Shown: positions 35,266 through 42,953 of the stretch, in pieces
Layout: each line of letters starts with the position of its first letter
Position numbering within the stretch: position 1 is the first letter of the stretch
Source of the DNA: Streptomyces longispororuber
Lineage (GTDB): Bacteria; Actinomycetota; Actinomycetes; Streptomycetales; Streptomycetaceae
Reading direction: 5' to 3'
Length of the DNA: 64,000 nt
NCBI RefSeq assembly: GCF_014656095.1
Contig: NZ_BNBT01000017.1
Coordinates: 1 to 64,000 of the forward strand
Made by a program: the position numbers and the translations under genes
The notes under the pieces: generated by a model
Told to the model about the DNA's origin: nothing
What the model saw: only the letters and a program-made list of their open reading frames with translations
Databases searched by the model: none

Positions 35266-36605
35266 CGTCCGTCTCTCCTGTCGTGTGGCGCACCGGCGCC
35301 GCCGCGCCTGTCGCGGAGACCGGACGCGGGCGGTTCGGCGGCCACGGACCCGGGTGGAGGACCGGTGCTCACCCCCGCGGGCCGCTGGCGGGCCGCGCCG
35401 GAGGCGAGGAGGCCGTCGACGTCCGGCACCCCCCAGTCCGCCAGGACGGTGCTGGTGTGTTCGCCCGGCAGCGGGGGTGGCCGGCGCACCGTGCCGGGCG
35501 TGCGGCTGAACCGGGGCACGGGGGCGGGCTGCCGGACGCCGTCGACGTCGATGAACACGCCACGGGCCCGCAGATGAGGATCGGACGCGGCTTCCAGCGG
35601 GGTCAGCACGGGGGTGACGCACGCGTCGGTGTGCTCGAAGACCTCGGTCCACTCCGCGCGGGTACGGGTACGGAACACAGCGGCGAAGCGCGCCCGCAAC
35701 GCCGACCAGCCCGCGGGGTCGGCGCGGTCGGTCTCCCCGGTGCTCAGCCCGAGGCCGGCGACGAGTGCGGCGTAGAACGGGTCCTCCAGCGCGCCGACCG
35801 CCATGAAGCCGCCGTCCCGGGTCTCGTACACCTCGTACCAGGGCACTCCGGGGTCGAGCAGATCGGTGCCGCGCCCCCCGTTCCACACGTCGTCCGCGGT
35901 GAAGCCGTAGGTCATCGAGGTCAGCAGGGTCGCGCCGTCCATGATGGCCGCGTCGACCACCTGCCCGCGCCCCGAGCGGAGCGCCTCGCAGAGGGCCGCG
36001 AGCACCCCGGTGACCAGGAGCATCCCGCCGCCGCCGAAGTCGCCGACGGAGTTGAGCTGCACCGTGGGCCGGGCGTTGCGGCGGCCGAGCGCGTGCAGGG
36101 CGCCGCACCGCGCCAGGTAGTCGATGTCGTGTCCGGCCCGGCCGGCGAGCGGGCCGTCGCGTCCCCAGCCGCTCACCCTTCCGTAGACGAGTGCCGGGTT
36201 GCGTGCCGTGCATGGGCCGGGTCCGATGCCCAGGCGCTCGGCGACCCCGGGGCGGTACCCCTCGAGCAGGACGTCGGCCTTCTCCACCAGCGCGAGCACG
36301 ACGTCGGCGGCGTCCGGATGGCGCAGGTCGATGACCGCCGACCGCCGGTTGCGCTTGAGCAGGTCGGTCCGGGGGTCGACGTCCGGGACGGGGGCAGCGG
36401 GTACCGGCCGGTCGATGCGCAGTACCTCCGCACCCAGGTCGGCGAGGACCAGGGCGGCAAACGGTCCGGGCCCGATAGCGGCCAGTTCGATGACGCGCAG
36501 GCCGGCCAGGGGACCGGGAGAAGGGCGGCCGTGGCCGTCGGCGGACGGCGCGGGGCCGGGCCGGCCAGCCCGGCGGGAGGGGGGTGGCTGCGGGAGCCGG
36601 GTCAC
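35256..36605 (-). CDS. CaiB/BaiF CoA-transferase family, racemase-like
   Basis: A 449-aa family III CoA-transferase-fold protein. After an Arg/Pro-rich start come LAGLRVIELAAIGPGPFAALVLADLGAEV (summarised), the ARNPALVYGRVSGWG block and the catalytic region AGHDIDYLARCGAL, which resembles GHDINY of alpha-methylacyl-CoA racemase. It could transfer CoA between acids or epimerise an acyl-CoA. The GTG start shares four bases with the stop of the second CoA-transferase. The C-terminal 50 residues are Arg/Gly/Pro-rich and unlike the family. Confidence 0.83.
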   Translation of the reverse strand: MTRLPQPPPSRRAGRPGPAPSADGHGRPSPGPLAGLRVIELAAIGPGPFAALVLADLGAEVLRIDRPVPAAPVPDVDPRTDLLKRNRRSAVIDLRHPDAADVVLALVEKADVLLEGYRPGVAERLGIGPGPCTARNPALVYGRVSGWGRDGPLAGRAGHDIDYLARCGALHALGRRNARPTVQLNSVGDFGGGGMLLVTGVLAALCEALRSGRGQVVDAAIMDGATLLTSMTYGFTADDVWNGGRGTDLLDPGVPWYEVYETRDGGFMAVGALEDPFYAALVAGLGLSTGETDRADPAGWSALRARFAAVFRTRTRAEWTEVFEHTDACVTPVLTPLEAASDPHLRARGVFIDVDGVRQPAPVPRFSRTPGTVRRPPPLPGEHTSTVLADWGVPDVDGLLASGAARQRPAGVSTGPPPGSVAAEPPASGLRDRRGGAGAPHDRRDGRWR

Positions 36606-37792
36606 CGCAGAACTCCCGACGCGCGCAGGTCGGTGATGCGGCGCTCGTCGTACCCGGCCTCCCGCAGGACCGCGTCGCTGTGCTCGCCGAGCCGCGGCGG
36701 CACGTGCCTGATCCGGGCCGGTGTCTCGGACAGGTGGACGGGGGCGCCGAGGACCTGGACGGTCCCGGCGGTCGGGTGCGTGAGTTCGAGCAGCATCCCG
36801 TTGAGCACGGTCTGCGGGTCCCTCAGCGCCTCGGCCAGGTCGCGCACCGGCGCACAGAGCACGTTCGCGGCTTCGAGCCGCCGCAACCAGTGGGCGGTGG
36901 TGCCGGTACGGAGCCGTTCCGCGAAGATCCGTCCCAGCTCGGGGCGGTGGGCGAACTGGGACTCCCAGGTCGCGAACTCCGGGCGCCCGGTCAGGGCCTC
37001 GCCCAGCTCCAGGGCGTCGGCCAGGGCGGGGATCGGGTCGGGGTGGAACCCCCCGACGAAGCACAACGCCCCGTCCTGTGTTTCGAACACCCCGGTCAAC
37101 GGCATGGTGCCCCAGTTGACTTCGTACCCCCGGTTGAGCCGGACGGCCGCCTCCTGCATCTGCATGGCCAGCATGGAGTCGTACAGCGAGACGTCGACGC
37201 GCTGGCCCCTGCCGGTCCGCGCGCGGGCCAGCAAGGCCAGCAGGATGCCCTGGACCAGGTGCATCCCGGCCGAGAAGTCGCACAGCGCCGTGGGATAGAC
37301 GGACAGCGGCAGCTCCGGGGAGGACCGGCGGTGCATCACGCCGGTGAACGCCTGCGTGACGGCGTCCTGGCTGCCCTTGTGCCGGTACGGGCCCCGCGGG
37401 CCGAATCCGGACCCGGCGGCCCAGATGAGCCGGGGGTTCAGCTCCCGCAGCGCCTCCCAGCCGAAGCCGAGGCGTTCCATCACACCGGGCCGGAAGTTGC
37501 TGACCACGACGTCCGCGGTGCGTGCCAGCCCGAGGACCGCGTCACGCCCGGCGTCGGCGCGGACGTCCACGGCGACGCTGCGCTTGTTCCGGTTGAGGCT
37601 GAGGAAGATGGGATTGTCGAAACCGGCGGGGTCGGGGATGGTGGTGCGCGTCATGTCACCCTTGTCCGGCTTCTCGATCTTGAGCACGTCGGCGCCGAAG
37701 TCCCCCAGGAGCTGGGTGCAGCACGGACCCATGACGATGTGGGTGAAGTCGAGCACGGTGACACCGTGCAGGGGTGACTGGTTCTCCTTCAA
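36602..37792 (-). CDS. CaiB/BaiF CoA-transferase, formyl/carnitine-CoA type
   Basis: A 396-aa family III CoA-transferase with GVTVLDFTHIVMGPCCTQLL at the N-terminus, the KIEKPDKGDMTR loop, VVVSNFRPGVMERLGFG and GSQDAVTQAFTGVMHR with the conserved catalytic Asp. The best start is a TTG at 37792 with GGAGG six bases upstream. ATG/GTG alternatives upstream lack a site and lie in the previous gene. Two such enzymes in a row suggest that the pathway moves CoA between two carboxylates, for example to activate and later reclaim a precursor. Confidence 0.83.
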   Translation of the reverse strand: MKENQSPLHGVTVLDFTHIVMGPCCTQLLGDFGADVLKIEKPDKGDMTRTTIPDPAGFDNPIFLSLNRNKRSVAVDVRADAGRDAVLGLARTADVVVSNFRPGVMERLGFGWEALRELNPRLIWAAGSGFGPRGPYRHKGSQDAVTQAFTGVMHRRSSPELPLSVYPTALCDFSAGMHLVQGILLALLARARTGRGQRVDVSLYDSMLAMQMQEAAVRLNRGYEVNWGTMPLTGVFETQDGALCFVGGFHPDPIPALADALELGEALTGRPEFATWESQFAHRPELGRIFAERLRTGTTAHWLRRLEAANVLCAPVRDLAEALRDPQTVLNGMLLELTHPTAGTVQVLGAPVHLSETPARIRHVPPRLGEHSDAVLREAGYDERRITDLRASGVLR

Positions 37793-37863
37793 TGAACGCC
37801 TCCATGGTCGTTGCGCGGTGGTGGCGGGACACACCACGGGCGAGTGCCGGTCGGGGCACGTGG

Positions 37864-38751
37864 TCAGTGCGGCGGGGGGCGGTGCGAAGCGCACAGGGAC
37901 TCGAAGGCCGCGAGGATCCTGGCCGTCGCGTCGTCGACGTCCCCGTCGGCCGGGTGCGCGCCGACGGTGAGGTGGGTCGCCCCGGCCCTCCGCCAGGCGT
38001 CAGCCGCCTGCGGGTGCCGGCCGCGCGGAGGCAGCCGGGCCTCGATGCCGAAGGCCGAGCGGTCCCGGCCGGCCTCTTCCACCAGGTCCAGGAGGGTGGC
38101 GACCAAAGCGGCCCCGCGGCCCGGCCGCAGCCCCAGCAGGGCCGACATCGTGAACCCGTCCGCGAGTGCCGCGATGCGGCGCATCGCCCGGGGCGGTGGA
38201 CAGCCCCGGGACCGGAGGGTGCCGCCCCCCATCCACACGGGGATGGACCGGCCCGGACGCCGGTCCAGCGCGGCGTGCGGGATCCGTACGTGCCTGCCCT
38301 GGTACCGCACCGTCGGCTGCGTCCACAGCAGCCGCATCACCGCCACCTGCTCCTCGATCAGTTCGCCGCGGTCACCGGGCACCACGCCGTGGGCGGCGGC
38401 CTCGCCGCCGCTGCGCCCGAGCGCGACGCCCAGGCGCAGTCGCTGCCCGCTGAGCAGGTCGATCTCGGCGGCCTGCTTCGCGGCCAGCGCCGCAGGCCGC
38501 AGCGGCAGCAGCAGCATCGACGTCGACAGGCCGATGCGCGAGGTCACCGCGCTGAGGAAAGCCAGCATGGTGGAGCACTCGTACGAAGGACCGGGCGGAG
38601 CGGGGGACAACGGCGCCGGCGGGGCGGAGCGCATCGAGAGCACGTGCTCGTGGACGGCCAGGTAGGAGTAGCCGATGTCTTCCGCCGCTTGCGCGAAGGC
38701 GCGGACGGCTCCCGGGTCGGAGTAGTACGGCAGGTCGCAGCCGATCAGCAT
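37864..38751 (-). CDS. Luciferase-like (LLM) flavin/F420 oxidoreductase
   Basis: A 295-aa TIM-barrel protein of the bacterial luciferase superfamily. It starts LIGCDLPYYSDPGAVRAFAQ, with the AEDIGYSYLAVHEHVL motif and RLRLGVALGRSGGEAAAHGV, typical of F420- or FMNH2-dependent dehydrogenases and monooxygenases. It could oxidise a C-H or N atom or reduce an imine; the substrate is unknown. ATG 38751 has AAGGAGG upstream. The next gene downstream starts 71 bases after its stop. Confidence 0.82.
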   Translation of the reverse strand: MLIGCDLPYYSDPGAVRAFAQAAEDIGYSYLAVHEHVLSMRSAPPAPLSPAPPGPSYECSTMLAFLSAVTSRIGLSTSMLLLPLRPAALAAKQAAEIDLLSGQRLRLGVALGRSGGEAAAHGVVPGDRGELIEEQVAVMRLLWTQPTVRYQGRHVRIPHAALDRRPGRSIPVWMGGGTLRSRGCPPPRAMRRIAALADGFTMSALLGLRPGRGAALVATLLDLVEEAGRDRSAFGIEARLPPRGRHPQAADAWRRAGATHLTVGAHPADGDVDDATARILAAFESLCASHRPPPH

Positions 38752-38809
38752 CGCGGGGCACCTCCTTCTTCCGGGCGCACGGGACGGGCCGGCGCGGGGT
38801 CCGGCCCGT

Positions 38810-40213
38810 TCACTTGCGGAAGGCATCAGGTCCGGCGGCGTGCACGTGGATCCGCCGGGGGCGCTCCCACGGCATCAGCAGGGTGGTCAAAGCCCGGCGG
38901 ACGGCCTGCTCCGCGTCCGTGCCCGGGTGCCGCACCGCGACGTCCACGTCGAACACGGTGGAACCGTCGTCGGCGACGGCCGGACGGGGCGCGCAGTGCA
39001 CGACTCCGGGAACGGTGTGCGCCGCCTGGCGCACCGAGTTCAGGCTCACCTTCTCCCCGCGCACCATCAAGAAGTCCGACAGGCGGTCGCGGAAGTAGAG
39101 GTAACCGTCGTCGTCGATGTGGAAGACGTCCCCCGTCGCGATCACGTTGGGACCGAGCAGCACCTGGCCGTCGGCGGAGGGATCCTCACCGATCCTGCCG
39201 ACGAGCACGGTGTCGGACTCGACGAGCAGTTCGCCGGCCCCGTCCGCCCCGGTGCCGCCGCGCAGGAACGCGCGCACCCCCGGCAGGGGCAGCCCGACCG
39301 ACGCGTGGCGTGCGGCGGGTTCCTCGTGCGCCGCCAGCGTGGAGACCCGGGGACCGGCCTCCGTCAGTCCGTAGGTCAGGTACAGCTCACCGTCCGGCCT
39401 CGCCGCCAGCAGGACGGCCACCTCCTCGGGGGCCAGCCGGTCCCCGCCGACCGTCAGGACACCGGTGGCGAGCGGCCGGGGGACCGGGCGGGCCGGCATC
39501 TGCCGCACGACCGACGGCGTGAGCGAGGAGTGGGTGACCGCGTGCCGCTCCACCGCCCGGTGGTAGGCGGCCGGGGAGAAGGGCGGCCCGGCGATGACGA
39601 CCGGCGCCGCCCGGACGTACGCGGCGAACACCTGGGCGACCAGGGCGTAGGAGTAGTACAGCGGCAGCGTCACCAGCACGACGTCCCGGCCGCTCAACCG
39701 CACGGCGGCGGAGTGCCGGTGGGCATTGCGCAGGAGGGATTCCACCCGGTGCAGGCACGCGGTGAACATGCCGCGTGTGCCCGAGGTCAGCAGGAGGACG
39801 TCCCCCGCGCGGTAAGGGGTGTCCCCGCGGTCGTCCAGCACGGTCGCGTGGCAGGTGCCCACGCGGTACGAGCGCTGTCCGCCGTAGCGCGGCGGGTCGA
39901 CGCGCGTGGCCACGACGGCGCGCGCCCGGAGCCGTTCGGCGAGGGCGCGGACGCGGGCCGCCGGAGTGGAGGGCGCCACGGCGAGCGGCACCAGGCCCTG
40001 GAGGAGCGCGGCGAAGTACACCCCGACCATGGAAAGGCCGTTGGGCAGGCACACGATCACCGCGTCCCCGGGGCCGAGGCCGAGGCGGGCCAGGTCGTCC
40101 CTGATGTCGGCGAACCCGGCGGACGGCACGGCCGGGGACAGGTCGGTGGCCTGCGCCAGGAAGGCGGAGACCCGCTCCTCCCGTAACGGGGGAAGGTGTT
40201 CCGTAGCGGTCAA
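38810..40213 (-). CDS. AMP-dependent acyl/aryl ligase, odd P-loop, short C-end
   Basis: A 467-aa adenylate-forming enzyme. The A5 region YLTYGLTEAG and A7/A8 ATGDVFHIDDDGYLYFRDRL with VRGEKVSLNSVRQA are clear. The A3 loop reads LLLTSGTRGMFTACLH instead of TSGTTGxPKG, so the usual Lys is missing. The A10 region is shortened to PDAFRK, so the only candidate catalytic Lys is the last residue. The start is TTG 40213, overlapping the stop of the previous gene. Codon 10 is TTA (40184-40186). The likely task is activating a carboxylate for the ACP of this operon. Confidence 0.8.
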   Translation of the reverse strand: MTATEHLPPLREERVSAFLAQATDLSPAVPSAGFADIRDDLARLGLGPGDAVIVCLPNGLSMVGVYFAALLQGLVPLAVAPSTPAARVRALAERLRARAVVATRVDPPRYGGQRSYRVGTCHATVLDDRGDTPYRAGDVLLLTSGTRGMFTACLHRVESLLRNAHRHSAAVRLSGRDVVLVTLPLYYSYALVAQVFAAYVRAAPVVIAGPPFSPAAYHRAVERHAVTHSSLTPSVVRQMPARPVPRPLATGVLTVGGDRLAPEEVAVLLAARPDGELYLTYGLTEAGPRVSTLAAHEEPAARHASVGLPLPGVRAFLRGGTGADGAGELLVESDTVLVGRIGEDPSADGQVLLGPNVIATGDVFHIDDDGYLYFRDRLSDFLMVRGEKVSLNSVRQAAHTVPGVVHCAPRPAVADDGSTVFDVDVAVRHPGTDAEQAVRRALTTLLMPWERPRRIHVHAAGPDAFRK

Positions 40214-40836
40214 GGCGTCTCCTGTCCTGTGTGCCGCACGGCATGCCCGGCGGTCTCGGTCAGCAGGCGGCGGACGTGTGCGGTGTCCTCCTGGCCCTCC
40301 TGGCCCTGGCGCGACGCGCCGTCCGGGCCGCCGAGGACGACGCAGCGGACCCGGTGCCCTCCGCCCGGCCTGGTGTGGGCCACGCACGCGGCGTACCGGG
40401 ACTGGCGGGTCCACAGCCAATGCACGGCCACGCACAGCGCGGTGTCCACGGACACCGCCGGTTCCGTGGACAGGACGAGGGAAGGACCGTGGAACTGCCC
40501 GCGGATGCACGGCAGGCCCGCGAGGATGCCCGGGTTCGCCCCCGCGAACTTCAGGGGGGAGACCCGCGACCGGCTCGCGGTGCGGGCGATGACGGCCATC
40601 GTCGGCGCGGTGCAGGTCGCGCTCATGACGACGACACCGACGTCCGGGCACGGCCCCGTCCCCCGGTCGCAGCGTGCCAGCGCCCGGGTCACGGCGGCCG
40701 TCGTCAGCCACGCCACGGGATCGGCGTAGAAGGAGGGGCGATTGTCCGCACCCGCGCCCAGGTCCTCGGTGACCACGTCGGCCACGGCGGCCACCGTCGG
40801 CCACGGGAGCGCCGCCTGCGCCTCCGGTGACGTCAT
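40210..40836 (-). CDS. Ketosynthase-like protein lacking the active Cys
   Basis: A 208-aa protein. It matches the N-terminal half of a thiolase-fold ketosynthase of the Ketoacyl-synt_2 type: PLKFAGANPGILAGLPCIRG, then GPSLVLSTEPAVSVDTALCV, where the catalytic Cys position of TACSS is occupied by TEP, and VAHTRPGGGHRVRCVVL at the end. It is too short for a complete enzyme. By analogy with chain-length factors and with aryl-polyene ketosynthase partners it may pair with the active ketosynthase encoded just upstream. It overlaps that gene by four bases (ATGA). Confidence 0.7.
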   Translation of the reverse strand: MTSPEAQAALPWPTVAAVADVVTEDLGAGADNRPSFYADPVAWLTTAAVTRALARCDRGTGPCPDVGVVVMSATCTAPTMAVIARTASRSRVSPLKFAGANPGILAGLPCIRGQFHGPSLVLSTEPAVSVDTALCVAVHWLWTRQSRYAACVAHTRPGGGHRVRCVVLGGPDGASRQGQEGQEDTAHVRRLLTETAGHAVRHTGQETP

Positions 40837-41972
40837 GCCGCCCCCCGTTCGAACAGCAGGCAGGTGTTGAACCCACCGAAGCCCAAGGTGAGGCTGATGC
40901 CGGCCGTCCCGTCGGCGCCGACGGTCCCGCCTGTCGACAGCGGCACGCGCAGGCCGGACAGGGGCGACCGGAGTCCCGGCAGGGGCGGTGTGACGCGGTG
41001 CCGCAGGGCCTGCACGGTGGCGACGGCCTCGATGGCGCCGGTCGCCCCCAGGCTGTGCCCCAGCGCGCCCTTGGTGCCGAACACCGTGGGGCCGGGATCG
41101 GCGTCGTCGAAGAGACGGGTGAGGACGGCGGCCTCGGCCTCGTCGTTGAGCGGGGTGCCCGTACCGTGCGCACAGACCACGCCGATGTCCCGCGGGGCGG
41201 TGCGTGAGGGGCGCAGGCAGTTCCGCACGGCGGTCGTGACGCTCTCGCCCGTCGGATCGGGCATGGTGAGGCCGGCGGCGTCGTTGGACGACGCCGTGCC
41301 GAGCAGCCGGGCGTGGACGGCCGCCCCTCGCGCCGCGGCACCCGCCGCGGTCTCGACGACCAGGAACGCGGCTCCCTCGCCGAGGACCATTCCGTCGTGG
41401 GAGGTGTCGAAGGCGCGCAGCCCGGTCCTGCTCATGGTGCCCAGGGCGGAGTGGGCCAGACGCTTCGCCTCGGTGACCACGTCCACCCCGCCGACCACGC
41501 AGATCCGGCTGCGTCCGGCGCGGATCAGGGCGTCCGCGATCACCAGGGTGTCCGAGCCGGCCGAGCAGGCGGTGACCGCGCACACGGGCGGGTGCGGATG
41601 CCCGACGCGCCGGGCGGCCCGGACCGCCCACGCGTCCAGCGGCTCGTCGCGGAGGGTGTCCAGGTGCGCGGCGTAGCTGGTGCCGACGACGACGCTCACC
41701 CGCGGGTCGTCAGGTGCCAGGCCCGCGTGCTCGAACGCCGCCCGCAGCGTCCGCTCGGCCAACGCGTGCTGCCGGTCCCCGGGATCGTCCCCGTACGGAA
41801 CGGACGGGACGACGGCGGCCAGTGTGGTCCTGAGCCGGTGCGACGTGGGCACCGGGGCGATCGCGGACTCCCCGGCGCACAGGCGCCGCCACACCCCGTC
41901 GAGGTCGTCGCCCAGGGGTGTGGTCCAGGCCATACCGGTGATCACGGGCGGGTCGGGGGCCGTGGTCACCAT
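40833..41972 (-). CDS. Beta-ketoacyl-ACP synthase (FabF-like), active
   Basis: A 379-aa elongating ketosynthase. The catalytic Cys136 is in VTACSAGSDTLV, the first His is in CAHGTGTPLNDEAEA, and the second His and Lys loop are in GTKGALGHSLGATGAIEA. All three catalytic elements are present, unlike the next gene. It is shorter than FabF (about 410 aa) and has a variable middle part. It overlaps the upstream dehydratase-like gene by 7 bases. The chemistry inferred is Claisen condensation of malonyl-ACP with an ACP-bound starter, using ketoreductase and malonyl loading from primary metabolism. Confidence 0.87.
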   Translation of the reverse strand: MVTTAPDPPVITGMAWTTPLGDDLDGVWRRLCAGESAIAPVPTSHRLRTTLAAVVPSVPYGDDPGDRQHALAERTLRAAFEHAGLAPDDPRVSVVVGTSYAAHLDTLRDEPLDAWAVRAARRVGHPHPPVCAVTACSAGSDTLVIADALIRAGRSRICVVGGVDVVTEAKRLAHSALGTMSRTGLRAFDTSHDGMVLGEGAAFLVVETAAGAAARGAAVHARLLGTASSNDAAGLTMPDPTGESVTTAVRNCLRPSRTAPRDIGVVCAHGTGTPLNDEAEAAVLTRLFDDADPGPTVFGTKGALGHSLGATGAIEAVATVQALRHRVTPPLPGLRSPLSGLRVPLSTGGTVGADGTAGISLTLGFGGFNTCLLFERGAA

Positions 41973-42520
41973 AGCTGGGGCCCGACGGTGGTGAGCTTCG
42001 CGCGGGTCATCGCGCCGCGGAACGCCGCGACCGTGCGCTCCTCCACGGTGACCGAGGCGGAGAAGAGGAAGACGTTGCCGAGGAAGCGCTGCGCCCGTAC
42101 GTCGAACAGGACTTGGTCGCCGGGCACCACCACCCCCTTGAAACGCGACTTCACCGATCCCACCAGCGTGACCTCGTCATCGGTGAGGGGGTCGGCGCTG
42201 AGCTGGTACAGGATGACGCCCGACTGGGCGAAGGCCTGCATCAGGTGGCTGCCGGGCAGGAACACGCCGGGGAACAGGTCGCGTTCGGGCAGGTGCCCGG
42301 CCATCACGCTCAGCTCGCTGGAGACGCACAGCAGGCTCTTGAGGTAGACGCCGGGCTCGTAGTCCGTGACGCGGTCGATGAACAGCCGGGGATGGCGGCC
42401 GCGCACCAGCTTCTTGATCGCGGAGATGCCCAGGACACGGTCAGCGCGTGGCGCCGTGTCCGGTGCCGCCCCGCCCTGCCGTGGGGAAGCGTCCTTCTCG
42501 TGCGGTGCTGTGTCCTGCAT
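41966..42520 (-). CDS. FabZ-like dehydratase with Glu to Gln change
   Basis: A 184-aa hot-dog protein. HPRLFIDRVTDYEPG, then AGHLPERDLFPGVFLPGSHL, matches the FabZ pattern HPFLLVDRV...GHFPG...MPG. The catalytic His is kept (His76) but the paired acid, Glu in FabZ, is Gln95 in SHLMQAFAQSG. It may therefore be an inactive or altered dehydratase, or an ACP-binding factor. ATG 42520 has GAGAGGA upstream and lies 80 bases inside the thioesterase end; GTG 42436 is an alternative just after that stop. Confidence 0.75.
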   Translation of the reverse strand: MQDTAPHEKDASPRQGGAAPDTAPRADRVLGISAIKKLVRGRHPRLFIDRVTDYEPGVYLKSLLCVSSELSVMAGHLPERDLFPGVFLPGSHLMQAFAQSGVILYQLSADPLTDDEVTLVGSVKSRFKGVVVPGDQVLFDVRAQRFLGNVFLFSASVTVEERTVAAFRGAMTRAKLTTVGPQLW

Positions 42521-42953
42521 CTGAGCTCAGTCCTCTCAGTAGGAGCCGGCCGGCCACGGGAAGCGGCAGGGCGGTGCGCTCGACGGGGTGCACGGAGGCG
42601 AAGGTGAGGAAGCCGTCCGTGAGCCGTGAGCGGCTGCCGTCGCCGTTCTCACGCGACAGCGCGACCACCAGACGGAACTGGGCGGCGCCGACGTGGCCGA
42701 TGTCCACCGTTCCGACGACCACGTCCCGGTACACCGCACTGCGGAGGTACGAGACCCGCAGGGACGTCACCACGAGATCGGCTCCCGCGTCGAGGAAGTG
42801 GGTGAGCCCGGCTCCGCGGTCCTCCAGGTGCTCCAGCGCGGCCGCCTCCATCAGCGAGACGTAACGGGAGAAGTGGACGACGCCGGAGGCGTCGGTGTCG
42901 ACGTGCTCGATCCGTCTGCGGTACGAGGTCCGTGCCGCGTCCTGGCCGGTCAT
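42441..42953 (-). CDS. Hot-dog thioesterase, 4HBT/FcoT-like
   Basis: A 170-aa acyl-thioesterase: the 4HBT motif HVDTDASGVVHFSRYVSLME (His/Asp pocket with Gly), then LVVTSLRVSYLRSAVYRDVV and LTFASVHPVERTALPLP. It would release a carboxylic acid from ACP or CoA, ending chain growth in this operon, or remove stalled chains. The C-terminal 30 residues are a polar extension. It overlaps both neighbours: four bases with the aminotransferase stop and 80 bases with the dehydratase-like start. Confidence 0.82.
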   Translation of the reverse strand: MTGQDAARTSYRRRIEHVDTDASGVVHFSRYVSLMEAAALEHLEDRGAGLTHFLDAGADLVVTSLRVSYLRSAVYRDVVVGTVDIGHVGAAQFRLVVALSRENGDGSRSRLTDGFLTFASVHPVERTALPLPVAGRLLLRGLSSDAGHSTAREGRFPTAGRGGTGHGATR

